Shown: piece by piece, positions 33,992-42,211 of the stretch
Position numbering within the stretch: the first letter of the stretch is position 1
Layout: every line of letters starts with the position of its first letter
Assembly: GCA_947085035.1 (NCBI GenBank)
Contig: CAMTUW010000003.1
Location: 1 to 64,000 of the forward strand
DNA: 64,000 nt
DNA from: CAMTUW01 sp947085035
GTDB lineage: Bacteria > Actinomycetota > Coriobacteriia > Anaerosomatales > PHET01
Reading direction: 5' to 3'
Notes under the pieces: generated by a model
The model's database searches: none
What the model was told of the DNA's origin: nothing
What the model saw: only the letters and a program-made list of their open reading frames with translations
Made by a program: the position numbers and the translations under genes

Positions 33992-34479
33992 TCCTCGTCG
34001 TCAGGCAGCCACAGCCCCTCGAGCTCGGCGGTGATCTCTTTTTTCGTCCCCTCGGGCAACGCCTTGTCGCCGCCGGGAGTTCTTCCCGACGATGCGGGCC
34101 TCGCCTTGTCCGCGCGGGCCTCCAGCAACGAGACGTCACGATACTCCACATGACGTCCAACGTCTTGCGAGATGCGCATTCGCAGACGGATGTCATCCGT
34201 GTAGACGACGACCTGGCCTCTCACCGCCTCGCACCGCCGCACGATCTCGTCGTCGGCGTTGTTCGCGAACACGGTGGTCACCCGCCCCACGGTCGCAGAC
34301 GAAGTTCCCAGCGAGGAGTGCGCGTCGAACACCACCGTGACTCGCCCTCCCCTGCCCGCGATCGAGGTCGCGAGCAGGCGCAGCCGCTCGACGAGCGCGT
34401 CTCGCTGCGCCTCTTTCGAGCGGCCGGACAGTGCCGGATCACGCATCGTGACGTTGTATCCGTCGATGAGAACGAGCAC
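33988..34479 (-). CDS. NYN-domain (YacP-like) ribonuclease
   Basis: 163 residues. PIN/NYN fold acidic residues are visible in MLVLIDGYNVTMRDP, VVFDAHSS and VFANNADDEIVRRCE, with VVYTDDIRLRMRISQDVG further on; the order matches YacP/Rae1. Rae1 cleaves mRNA on the ribosome in Bacillus; the same role here is inference. It lies between the DUF554 gene and the coiled-coil cell-wall gene. Confidence 0.85.
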   Translation of the reverse strand: MLVLIDGYNVTMRDPALSGRSKEAQRDALVERLRLLATSIAGRGGRVTVVFDAHSSLGTSSATVGRVTTVFANNADDEIVRRCEAVRGQVVVYTDDIRLRMRISQDVGRHVEYRDVSLLEARADKARPASSGRTPGGDKALPEGTKKEITAELEGLWLPDDEE

Positions 34480-34482
34480 GAC

Positions 34483-35685
34483 CTACACCGAGGGATCGCC
34501 GAAGTAGCGCCAGTACAACAACCAGAACGACATGGTCCCTCGGAAGTGCGGTGTGTACTTGAACAACGAGTACGTCGCCGCGTTCGTGGGGTGCACCGTG
34601 CTCCCGTTGATCGGCATCGAGATACCCGGTCGCCAGCGCCGACCGTTGTTCGCGAGCTTGTCGGCGCCTGACCAGATCTGCTGCCCGAACCCTTTGAACT
34701 GCACGAACGTACGACTGTCGGTCTTGCCGCAGCCCATCGCCCAGTCGTAGGCGTTTTGCGTGGGATTGCGCCGCCCCAACAGCGATTGCTCCTTTTGAAG
34801 CTTCACGAGAATGACCTTCGGATTGACCCCCCAGGCCTGCGCCGCATCAGCGATGATCTGCGAGGCGGGCTTCACCTTGCCTGCGTGGTCGCGCGCCCGG
34901 TAAGTGGCGAGCGTGCCGGGCTGCTCCTCGAGAAACGCCTGTATCTGCTCGACGGTCATCGACGAGGAGTCACGAAACGTCGCCTCGGCGATCACGGTGT
35001 CGGGATTGAAGCCGCCCTGCGGTGCCAACGAGCCACCGCCCGGTGCCCACATCAGTCGCGCGAGGTCCACGGCCAGCCGCGCGGCGCGAGCCTGCTGCGC
35101 CTCGAGTTCGGCCTCTATGCGGACACGCCGCTCGTCAGCGTCTCGCCGCAGCTCGTTCAAGTGGTCCATCTTGCTGAGTAGATTCTCGCGAAGCCACAGG
35201 GCCTCCGAGCGAGCGAGACGGACGCCCGTGATCAGCCGCGCGTCCCTCGACGTGATCCTCGTGAGATAGCTCGCGCGCACCCACAGGTCCTCAAAGGAGC
35301 TGGACGAGAACAAGACGTCGAGCATGTCGAGGCGCTCGCCTCGGTAAAGCTCGATCGCGCGACCGCTGAGCGCGCGTTCGCTGTTGTCGAGCTCGATCTC
35401 CTTTTGCGCCAGATCGATGGTGGCCTGCGCGATCTCGGTCTTCGTCCGCTCGATCAGCTTGCTGGTCTCGACGTAGGAGGCGACTTCGATCTCAAGGTCA
35501 AGACGCGTCTGCTCGAGAATCTGGCGCAGGGCGGCTTCCTCGGCCTTCAGCGCGCCCAACGTCGTCGCCGTGCTCGTAACCGATGGTGTGGCGAGCGCCT
35601 CGCCCGCACCGAGCACGCCCATCAAGGCACACGCGATCAGGGTACATGCGACCTTGAGTGAACTCTGTGAGGGGTACGGTGCCAC
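34483..35685 (-). CDS. Secreted coiled-coil protein with lysozyme-like C-terminal domain
   Basis: 400 residues from GTG 35685 (TGGAGGACGA directly upstream). Signal peptide to about residue 32 (CALMGVLGAGEALA). Residues about 40-200 form a long coiled coil (LKAEEAALRQILEQTRLDLEIEV; IAQATIDLAQKEIELDNSE) similar to PcsB/RipC regulators of cell-wall hydrolases. Residues about 235-400 (SMTVEQIQAFLEEQPGTL, ASQIIADAAQAWGVNPKVILVKLQKEQSLL, AYDWAMGCG, FKGFGQQIWSGADKLA) match a lysozyme-like domain common in actinobacterial secreted proteins, with a candidate catalytic Glu in LQKEQS. Confidence 0.72.
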   Translation of the reverse strand: MAPYPSQSSLKVACTLIACALMGVLGAGEALATPSVTSTATTLGALKAEEAALRQILEQTRLDLEIEVASYVETSKLIERTKTEIAQATIDLAQKEIELDNSERALSGRAIELYRGERLDMLDVLFSSSSFEDLWVRASYLTRITSRDARLITGVRLARSEALWLRENLLSKMDHLNELRRDADERRVRIEAELEAQQARAARLAVDLARLMWAPGGGSLAPQGGFNPDTVIAEATFRDSSSMTVEQIQAFLEEQPGTLATYRARDHAGKVKPASQIIADAAQAWGVNPKVILVKLQKEQSLLGRRNPTQNAYDWAMGCGKTDSRTFVQFKGFGQQIWSGADKLANNGRRWRPGISMPINGSTVHPTNAATYSLFKYTPHFRGTMSFWLLYWRYFGDPSV

Positions 35686-35763
35686 TCGTCCTCCAGGCGG
35701 CCTACTTCTTGCGACGCCCCACTGAGCATACGGCCGTCGCGCACCCATAAGCGTAACACGGCG

Positions 35764-36072
35764 TCACGGGCGGCTCACTGGCGTCACCAGTCGCCGAATC
35801 ACGAGCACGTCGAGCACCGCCGCGATCAACAGCAACGGGATGGAAAGAACGATCAGTCCCGCGAACGACGTGAGGTCCTCCCATGTGTCCGCAGCACCTA
35901 GGTAATTGAAGTAGATCCACCAGCCAGCAAACCCTGCGACCACGAGCCCCTTCAACGCCAACGCGACTACGGGCAAACGGCCCGCGACCTTCCTGCGCAG
36001 AGCAAGCACGTCAACGGCAATCGTGGCGATCGCGATCAGCCCGAGTCCCCAGAACGCGTATACCCACGCCAT
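35764..36072 (-). CDS. Small three-helix membrane protein
   Basis: 102 residues from ATG 36072 (GGAGG upstream). Three hydrophobic segments at about 1-20 (AWVYAFWGLGLIAIATIAVDVLA-type), 33-53 and 70-92. No recognised family. The 155 bases between it and the restriction gene (36073-36227) show no further gene. Confidence 0.6.
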   Translation of the reverse strand: MAWVYAFWGLGLIAIATIAVDVLALRRKVAGRLPVVALALKGLVVAGFAGWWIYFNYLGAADTWEDLTSFAGLIVLSIPLLLIAAVLDVLVIRRLVTPVSRP

Positions 36073-36227
36073 GCCATCCTCCGCTTTCGCTGTCGACAAT
36101 AGGCCTTGGTCTTGTTCTCCTCTTCGAGCAGAGGATCGATCTCTCGTCACGCCTCTCCACAGTACATCTGTAACCGTCACGAATTCCTCGCAGACTATCG
36201 CACCAGTTCGTCAACAGGGCATGGCCC

Positions 36228-37091
36228 TCAGATCGCGAGGTCTAGCGGAAGGTCCGAGATGTCCTTGAGGCGGTCGCCGTCGACCATGATCGCGAGCATG
36301 TCAGCAGCATCCTGCATCCCTAGTGCGCTCACCGTTTCCTGCAGCTCATAAAGCGCGAAATGGTACACGCAGTCGACATCGCCAGTGCCGAGGGCAATCG
36401 ATGCGAGTCGGCTGGGCGTGGGCTCCGCCGTCACCACGACCACGTGAGGCAGACGCCCTTTACGGTTGCGAACCAGATTCAAGGCCTCTGACCTCGCGTT
36501 CTGTGCTCGGTCGCTACGAATCGTCCATTTGCACGAGATACTAGCGTGTAGCAACGGCAGCCCGCCATTCCTGAGTCTCAGGCTGGCGAGCGTCGCCACA
36601 CTGCCATCGACCAACACCTCTGGCGTATTGATCGCGTCGTCATCCTCGGGTTCCCGCGCGATGACGACGTCCGGCGTGATCGTATAGTCGCTTCCGAGGG
36701 CTGCAGCGAGTTCAGGGTCATTCTTCGCGGCCCGGTCGAGAGCAACCAGATGCGAATACTGTTCGTAGCGCGCGATCTCAAGTCGATTGCGCCCCCGGAC
36801 ATGCTGGACGTCCCACTTGCCGGGTCGCAGATGCCCGAGCTTCAAGAATGTCTCCCGCACGAAGTCAGCACACGCGATCTCGAACTGATTGCCCGAGGTC
36901 TGACCGGCAGAACGTTCGCCGACGGTTTCCGCCTTGAGGAGGTCAGCTATGCCCCTAGCCAACCTGATACTTGGTTGATTAGTGCCGTCACAGTTGCTGG
37001 GCCGACCCTGGGAGTCGATGGTCAAGCACGACTGAAGCAGGGCATTATGGAAGGCTCTGCGCGCCTCTACGAATTCGACGGGTCCGTGCAT
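36228..37091 (-). CDS. NgoMIV-family type II restriction endonuclease (expected GCCGGC)
   Basis: 287 residues, co-linear with NgoMIV as I remember it. Long segments agree, including ARGIADLLKAETVGER, AALGSDYTITPD, SISCKWTIRSDRAQNARSE and LKDISDLPLDLA. The expected active-site residues are all present with a one-residue shift: Glu 71, Asp 141, Ser 186-Cys 187-Lys 188 and Glu 202. NgoMIV is a tetrameric enzyme that cuts G/CCGGC at two sites. The ATG overlaps the methylase stop (TGATG), so the nuclease is translated after its methylase. The pair is less GC-rich than its neighbours, suggesting transfer. Confidence 0.94.
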   Translation of the reverse strand: MHGPVEFVEARRAFHNALLQSCLTIDSQGRPSNCDGTNQPSIRLARGIADLLKAETVGERSAGQTSGNQFEIACADFVRETFLKLGHLRPGKWDVQHVRGRNRLEIARYEQYSHLVALDRAAKNDPELAAALGSDYTITPDVVIAREPEDDDAINTPEVLVDGSVATLASLRLRNGGLPLLHASISCKWTIRSDRAQNARSEALNLVRNRKGRLPHVVVVTAEPTPSRLASIALGTGDVDCVYHFALYELQETVSALGMQDAADMLAIMVDGDRLKDISDLPLDLAI

Positions 37092-38044
37092 CAGGCGACC
37101 CTGAAACTACGTCTGGCGGAAAGTGCGGTGACTATCTGCCTAGCAACAGCCTCCGCGACCGGCGCAGGAAAAGCGTTCCCGATCTGCCTGTACGTGGCTG
37201 TCTTGCGACCGGCGAACTGCCAATGATCAGGGAATCCTTGGATGCGTGCGGTCATTCGCGTGGTAAGCCGGGGCATACCCACGAAATCGGGATCAGGGGC
37301 GGCATCCCAAAGTCCGCGACCGTCGACGCTCAGGGACTCCCACGCGCGGCGGGCACGAGTGGGACCCAGGTCTGGCCCGCCATGCTTCTTCGATCCACCG
37401 ACGAGTGTCGGCGCAATAGCGTCGGCGCGCTCCCGCCAATCATCAACTGAACGCCAGCCGTTCGCGCCCATGAGGTCGTGCAGAAGCACACCCACCGTGG
37501 CAGGTTCTACTGAATGAGGTAACGGCCACTCGAAATGGTCCGCGACGTCTTTCCTCATTCCGACGAAGATGACTCTGGGCCGCAACTGAGAAACGCCGTA
37601 GTCGGATGCATTGAGCAAGCGCCAGCTGGGGACATAGCCAAGATCCCTCAGTTGTTTCTCGACCTTGTTGCGGTAGTCGTCAAAGAGGGCATCCAGGAGT
37701 CCGCGAACGTTTTCGAGCATCACGGCGCGAGGACGGATTTCGTCGACCAACCGAATGGCCTCGGGGAACATGTCTCGTTCATCGCTGGCGCCGAGCTGCT
37801 TGCCAGCTTTCGAGAACGGGGGACACGGAACACCCCCGGCCAACAGATCGATGCCCTTGTACGGAGCGCCGCAAAACTCGCGCAGATCGCCCTCTATCAC
37901 GTTCCACTCGGGCCGGTTCAGCCGAAGGGTTTCACACGCTACAGGCTCAATCTCAACAAGAGCCGAGTGAGCAAAGCCGGCCAGCTCCAAACCCAACGCT
38001 TGGCCACCCGCTCCAGAGCAGATTTCAACCGAGTTGAAGTCCAA
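37091..38044 (-). CDS. DNA cytosine-C5 methyltransferase, partner of the NgoMIV-type nuclease
   Basis: 317 residues. Motif I is VEICSGAGGQALGLELAGF, motif IV is GGVPCPPFSKAG with catalytic Cys 74, motif VI is MLENVRG (111-113), motif VIII is QLRPRVIF (about 153-160), and motif X is YRQIGNAFPAPVAEAVA. It should protect GCCGGC; host sites are visible in this window (for example 4352, 8488 and 13138), so protection is needed. The start is TTG 38044: an in-frame TAG sits directly before it and AGGGGAG eight bases upstream. Confidence 0.94.
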   Translation of the reverse strand: MDFNSVEICSGAGGQALGLELAGFAHSALVEIEPVACETLRLNRPEWNVIEGDLREFCGAPYKGIDLLAGGVPCPPFSKAGKQLGASDERDMFPEAIRLVDEIRPRAVMLENVRGLLDALFDDYRNKVEKQLRDLGYVPSWRLLNASDYGVSQLRPRVIFVGMRKDVADHFEWPLPHSVEPATVGVLLHDLMGANGWRSVDDWRERADAIAPTLVGGSKKHGGPDLGPTRARRAWESLSVDGRGLWDAAPDPDFVGMPRLTTRMTARIQGFPDHWQFAGRKTATYRQIGNAFPAPVAEAVARQIVTALSARRSFRVA

Positions 38045-38134
38045 CTAGTGCTCTCCCCTTAGTCGCAGTACAGGTAGACAACTGCACCCGGATAGTAGCA
38101 GGATTCCGGTTTTCTCCCGCCACGAATCGACATT
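38045..38134 (-). CDS. Possible 29-codon leader ORF before the methylase
   Basis: An ATG at 38134 opens 29 codons (MSIRGGRKPESLLLSGCSCL...) that end in the TAG directly touching the methylase TTG. GGAG lies only two bases before the ATG, a poor spacing. It could couple translation of the methylase or be chance; no similarity recognised. Confidence 0.25.
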   Translation of the reverse strand, partial: NVDSWREKTGILLLSGCSCLPVLRLRGEH

Positions 38135-38152
38135 CTCCGAAGCCAGTATATA

Positions 38153-38168
38153 CGAACACATGTTCGTT
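38153..38168. promoter_or_regulatory. LexA (SOS) box upstream of the restriction-modification pair
   Basis: ACGAACA-ca-TGTTCGT is a perfect 16-base inverted repeat and fits the Gram-positive LexA consensus (CGAAC-N4-GTTCG). On the minus strand a TATATACT-like -10 follows immediately, so the box overlaps a likely promoter about 110 bases before the methylase start. The rest of 38169-38303 shows no gene. Confidence 0.65.
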
Positions 38169-38303
38169 TGCTAGACCCGTTCACCGCGCTCGTCCATCAA
38201 TTCGAGGTTGAGCCGTACTCCGTCCGGGAGCGACCGAGTTCCGCCTCCCACCACGCCCGGAGCGACGAACAACTGATGCTCATCCCATCCGCGAAGCGAG
38301 ACG

Positions 38304-38753
38304 TCAGCTCACGGCTCTCCTGATGAGCCTGGCGATCTCTTCTTCCACGGTGGATGTCAGTTCTTTGAGCGCGAAGGAGGTCGGCCACATGTCGCCTTCG
38401 TCCAGGTTCGCGGCATCGCTGAACCCGAGAGTCGAGTATCTGAACTTGAACTTGCTCGCGATTTGGAAGAAGCACACGACTTTGCCGTTGAGTGCGTATG
38501 CGGGCATACCGTACCAAGTCTTCGGCGTCAGCTCCGGCGCGCTGGCCTTGACGATCTCGTGAAGCCGCAAGGCCATCTGCCGGTCCGGCTCAGGCATCTC
38601 AGCGATCTTTGCGAGCACATCGTCTTCCCCGTCATGCTTCGAACGCGCACCGCTCCGTACTTCTGCCTTGAGCTCTTGCGTGCGCTCCTTCATCGCGGCT
38701 CGTTCTTCGGCCGAGAATCCCTCGGATTTCCGCGCTTCCTTCTCCGGACTCAT
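38304..38753 (-). CDS. DUF1801 (YdhG/CyaY-like fold) protein
   Basis: 149 residues from ATG 38753 (GGGAG upstream). The C-terminal 95 residues match DUF1801: ALRLHEIVKASAPELTPKTWYGMPAYALNGKVVCFFQIASKFKFRYSTLGFS. The N-terminal helix is charged (EKEARKSEGFSAEERAAMKERTQELKAEVRS). The family includes small cytosolic proteins linked to iron handling in Gram-positives; the role here is not evident. Confidence 0.85.
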   Translation of the reverse strand: MSPEKEARKSEGFSAEERAAMKERTQELKAEVRSGARSKHDGEDDVLAKIAEMPEPDRQMALRLHEIVKASAPELTPKTWYGMPAYALNGKVVCFFQIASKFKFRYSTLGFSDAANLDEGDMWPTSFALKELTSTVEEEIARLIRRAVS

Positions 38754-38802
38754 GTGACGCTCCCTTTCACTAGACGGTCCATCGTGCACCTCGGGGATTC
38801 GA

Positions 38803-39630
38803 TCACGACGACGGAGGTGCGTCCTGAGTCTGCGCAGCACCCCAACTCGAAACGGTCGAGCTACGAGCCTCTTCGAGGTGGTAGGCGGCGCGCCCGTACA
38901 TGCCGAAGTAGTACGAATTCGCCAAACCCAGATAGAGCCCAAGCGCCATCGCGAACACGATGTAGCCGAAGTAGCCAACAACTCCCAGGACAAGGATGGC
39001 GATTGCCTTCAGTTCCGACGAACCAGGAAGCAACACGATCAACAGGCCGAACGAGCCGAAATACAGGATCATCGCCGCAAGCGATATGCCCATGTTGAGT
39101 GAGGTGAATCCCCACGCCCTCATCAGCTTGGGCTTCTGTGCCTTCATCAGGCGCCAGATCTCTTTGAACTGGAAACCCGACTCGAACGTCCCGTAGAGCG
39201 CCACACGCAAGATCGTTGAGGAAGTGAAGGGGATGATCAGCACTGTCAACGTCATGACCACGAACAACGAAATCCCGGTGACCACTGCCATGCGCACCCA
39301 TACCGTCGCTGGATCAAAATCTCCCAGCAGGCCGCCCATCAATGGCACCGCCATCATCATTGGAGTGAGAAATAGGCTCAGCACGACGGAGTACGGGAGG
39401 ACGGCGACCGTGGCCTTGAGTCCCGCCAGTGCCTGCCCGGAGAAGTCAGACCAACCGGGTATTCGCCCGTCATCACCCCAGGCGACGTTGCGCTGGTACT
39501 CCATCTGCCAGCCGATCATCCACACCGTGCCGACATACGGGATAAGGGTGATGAGTACTCCGAGGCCGAGCTTGCGCTTCCACTGAGGATCCTTTCGGAT
39601 GGCGGAGAATGCCATTCTATAGTCGACCAC
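38803..39630 (-). CDS. DUF4013-like membrane protein
   Basis: 275 residues from GTG 39630 (AAGGAGG upstream), six or so hydrophobic helices. DYRMAFSAIRKDPQWKRKLGLGVLITLIPYVGTVWMIGWQMEYQRNV at the N-terminus and FKEIWRLMKAQKPKLMRAWGFT in the middle match DUF4013 proteins (glycerophosphoryl diester phosphodiesterase-like membrane domain). Function unknown. Starts before and stops after without overlap; probably its own unit. Confidence 0.8.
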   Translation of the reverse strand: MVDYRMAFSAIRKDPQWKRKLGLGVLITLIPYVGTVWMIGWQMEYQRNVAWGDDGRIPGWSDFSGQALAGLKATVAVLPYSVVLSLFLTPMMMAVPLMGGLLGDFDPATVWVRMAVVTGISLFVVMTLTVLIIPFTSSTILRVALYGTFESGFQFKEIWRLMKAQKPKLMRAWGFTSLNMGISLAAMILYFGSFGLLIVLLPGSSELKAIAILVLGVVGYFGYIVFAMALGLYLGLANSYYFGMYGRAAYHLEEARSSTVSSWGAAQTQDAPPSS

Positions 39631-39771
39631 AAAACCCTCCTTCTTGACTGTCGCGTCATCGGTGCCGCTGTCGCCCGACTCTCGATCCAATGATGCGCGT
39701 AACCCGCAAGGCGCTCCAAGCGCCTGCAACCCGAGGATGGAAGTCAGTGGGGACCGCTTGTCAGCCAGACA

Positions 39772-40278
39772 TCACTGCCTGGGCATCCACCGTGTCTTCC
39801 AGAGTCCGTCGACCTTGTGAACCGGCCACCACTCACCAGGCTCATCGACGGTGACGGGACGAATTGCGCTGCTCGGCGGGTTTGTCGTGACGGCGTAGAC
39901 GACACGGACCCACGCCGCATCGCTGGCGGTGACCCTGACCTCAAGGATACGGAAGTCCAGATAGGTTTCGCGCGCCTCGGCCCACTCACGCGCCGCAGTC
40001 GCATAGTCCATCGACGGAGAAGCGTAGGAGGAGTAGGCCGTCTGCCATGCCGTCTTGTTCAGAGCGTCGACAAGCGCGAGAACGGCCTCGCCAGGCAACT
40101 GTCCGGCTGCATCAGCACGCTCAAGCAACGGATCATCCTGAGGCAGATCCGCTCCGAGAGATGTCTCCTCACTCGGAGCACTGGTCGAATCCATGTTCTC
40201 AGCAGGCGTCGGTACTACGCTTGAGGTGCACCCGATCAACATCAACATGACCACGCACAACGCGATCCCGAGTCGCAT
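39772..40278 (-). CDS. Lipoprotein of unknown function
   Basis: 168 residues from ATG 40278. Signal peptide with lipobox MLMLIGC (Cys 17), then a Ser/Thr/Pro linker and an alpha/beta domain with a Trp-rich end (EWWPVHKVDGLWKTRWMP), reminiscent of NTF2-like or SnoaL-type folds; I cannot assign it. The longer ORF to 40560 overlaps the tRNA-Phe gene and is rejected. Bases 40279-40488 hold no recognisable gene. Confidence 0.72.
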   Translation of the reverse strand: MRLGIALCVVMLMLIGCTSSVVPTPAENMDSTSAPSEETSLGADLPQDDPLLERADAAGQLPGEAVLALVDALNKTAWQTAYSSYASPSMDYATAAREWAEARETYLDFRILEVRVTASDAAWVRVVYAVTTNPPSSAIRPVTVDEPGEWWPVHKVDGLWKTRWMPRQ

Positions 40279-40488
40279 CGTTCCCCCAGTTCTGTCGAAC
40301 GTCTGTGGCATGGCCCGCAAGCCGCAGCCGTGCCGGTTCCTACTCAGACTACCGCCCCTGCCGCGGTTTGTCAGTGCAGCGACTCCGGCAACCGCAGGCT
40401 GATGCTGCCGTCTCAGCCGGCGTCCTTGTGCAAGATGTCGTCGATGCTCTTGAATCCGCGCACTGCCGATCCCCAGCTCAGAATCACA

Positions 40489-40515
40489 GAAGCCCCTCCA
40501 GAATGGAGAGGCTTC
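40489..40515 (-). terminator. Terminator-like hairpin after tRNA-Phe
   Basis: On the minus strand GAAGCCTCTCCA and TGGAGGGGCTTC form a 12-pair stem (one G-T pair) with a three-base loop, 12 bases past the tRNA 3' end, followed by a modest TGTGATTCT tract. Confidence 0.65.
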
Positions 40516-40527
40516 CGACGTTTTCGA

Positions 40528-40603
40528 TGGTGGCCAGAGAGGGACTTGAACCCCCGGCACGGGGATTTTCAGTCCCCTGCTCTACCACCTGAGCTACCTG
40601 GCC
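40528..40603 (-). tRNA. tRNA-Phe (anticodon GAA)
   Basis: 76 bases with encoded CCA. Acceptor GGCCAGG pairs with TCTGGCC (last pair G-T), D-arm GTAGCTCAGGTGGTAGAGC, anticodon arm GGGGA-CTGAAAA-TCCCC (GAA), T-arm GGGGG-TTCAAGT-CCCTC. Confidence 0.97.
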
Positions 40604-40690
40604 GTTTCGCGTGCCCACGTATGTTAGCGACGAGGGTGTTACGCGTCAAACAACGCGCCCGCGCGAAAGCCGCGCGAAAGTCCGCATCCG

Positions 40691-42088
40691 TCACGGCCCG
40701 ATCGCGTAGAACAGCACGACCGGACTGCCTCGCTGCGCCTTCGCGCCTGCGGCCGGCAACTGAGCGACGACTTGGTTCGTCGGCTTGCCCGTACCCGTGC
40801 TTCCTGCAGGCACGGTTTGGAAGCCGGCATCAGCGAGCGTCTGCTCCGCATCGGCAAGCGTCGCTCCCACCACGTTTGGAATCTCCACAGCGTCGGCGGT
40901 TGGCGGCCCGCTTGAGACCACGATGCCCACCCGAGAGCCCTCAAGCACCTTCTCGCCAGCCAAAGGCGTCTGACTGATCACGACGTCGGAGGCGACCGCA
41001 TCGCTTGCAGCTCCAGCCACTGAGATCACGAACCCGGCCTCGCGAAGCACGCGCTCAGCATCGACTCGGGTCAGGCCCTCCACGTCAGGTATCTGCACAT
41101 CTTTCGGCTGCTTACCCTCAGAGATCACGATCTCGATGGTGGTGCCGGGCAGGGCCATCGCGCCCCCGGAAGGGGTCTGATCGGCTACGAGACCCCTGTT
41201 CACGAACAGGTTGGGCAACCGAGTGACCATCGTCTTGAACCCGGCCTTCTCAATGGCCTTGGTCGCCTGCACCTGGTTCATCCCGGCGACATCCGGCACC
41301 AACACGAGCGCGGGACCGGTCGAAAGAGCCAGGTTCACCGCGCTGCCCTTCGAGGCCTGGGTCCGCGCCGCCGGGGACTGCGAGACGACCGTGCCGACGG
41401 GCACATTCGCGCTCGCCGTCTCGTCAACACTCCCTACAACGAACCCCGCTGCCACGATGATCCTCGATGCCTCCGCCTCAGTCATCCCTGCGACGTCCGG
41501 AACGCTGGGACGGCCGCCGCTGAACATCGCCACGAGCAGCGCGACCGCCACAAGGAGCGCGCCGATTCCGGCAGCCCACATCCACGGCTTCGGGCGACCC
41601 GGCTCCCCACTCGCCAACGAGTCGTGATCCGGGAGTTGCGCGATGACGACCCCCTCCGGAACAGTGTTGCTGTGCTCGTGCACGAACTTCGGAGCGAACC
41701 CGGCGGATTGGATCAGCGAGACGGCCTCTGATTCAGTCATGCCGACCGTATCGGGTAGGAGTATCTGTGTAGAGGGGGCCGGTGGCGACCCGCTTGAGAC
41801 CAGGATCACGGCCTGCGAACCAGCGCTCGCACTCGCCGCGCCCTGCGGGAGCTGCGCGATCACGGAGCCCTTGCGTCGCGTCTGGTTGTAGTCGTTGAAG
41901 ACCTGAACCGGTAGCCCGGCCTCCTGGAAGGCGGAAAGCGCATCCCCCTGAGGTAGCCCCCTCACATCAGGAACCTCGACCTGCGGCGATGGCGCGAACT
42001 GCGAGGGGCCTGCCGAGATCATGAGGATGATACGAGATCCCCTCGCCAGAAGGGGTCTGGTCTTCGCTGGCGCCTGGCTGGTGGACAT
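40691..42088 (-). CDS. PASTA-repeat membrane protein without kinase domain
   Basis: 465 residues with six PASTA-like units (about 38-100, 109-160, 194-260, 263-332, 336-400, 401-465; consensus VPDV.G....A...L..AGF). A membrane helix (WMWAAGIGALLVAVALLVAMFSGG, about 170-191) lies between the second and third unit, so two units are on the opposite side from four. Residues 11-28 resemble the tail of another PASTA unit, as if an upstream unit or a kinase were lost. PASTA domains bind peptidoglycan or muropeptides. ATG 42088 has GGAGAC upstream. Confidence 0.88.
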   Translation of the reverse strand: MSTSQAPAKTRPLLARGSRIILMISAGPSQFAPSPQVEVPDVRGLPQGDALSAFQEAGLPVQVFNDYNQTRRKGSVIAQLPQGAASASAGSQAVILVSSGSPPAPSTQILLPDTVGMTESEAVSLIQSAGFAPKFVHEHSNTVPEGVVIAQLPDHDSLASGEPGRPKPWMWAAGIGALLVAVALLVAMFSGGRPSVPDVAGMTEAEASRIIVAAGFVVGSVDETASANVPVGTVVSQSPAARTQASKGSAVNLALSTGPALVLVPDVAGMNQVQATKAIEKAGFKTMVTRLPNLFVNRGLVADQTPSGGAMALPGTTIEIVISEGKQPKDVQIPDVEGLTRVDAERVLREAGFVISVAGAASDAVASDVVISQTPLAGEKVLEGSRVGIVVSSGPPTADAVEIPNVVGATLADAEQTLADAGFQTVPAGSTGTGKPTNQVVAQLPAAGAKAQRGSPVVLFYAIGP

Positions 42089-42211
42089 GGAGTCTCCTCG
42101 CGGTATGGCATCAAAGGGCGTGTGGCGAGCAACTCATTCTGTCATTCTCTACCCTATGTTCCCCGACACGAACTCCGCACGCCCGGCTGTTTCGACGCGA
42201 AAGGACCCCCG

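Noticed and set aside
40279..40560. N-terminal extension of the lipoprotein ORF through tRNA-Phe
   Set aside because: The lipoprotein signal peptide starts at 40278; the extension would translate the tRNA gene.
40691..42088. PASTA repeats considered as a DNA repeat array
   Set aside because: Similarity is at protein level with diverged codons; the DNA shows no regular repeat or spacer pattern, so neither CRISPR nor tandem repeat.
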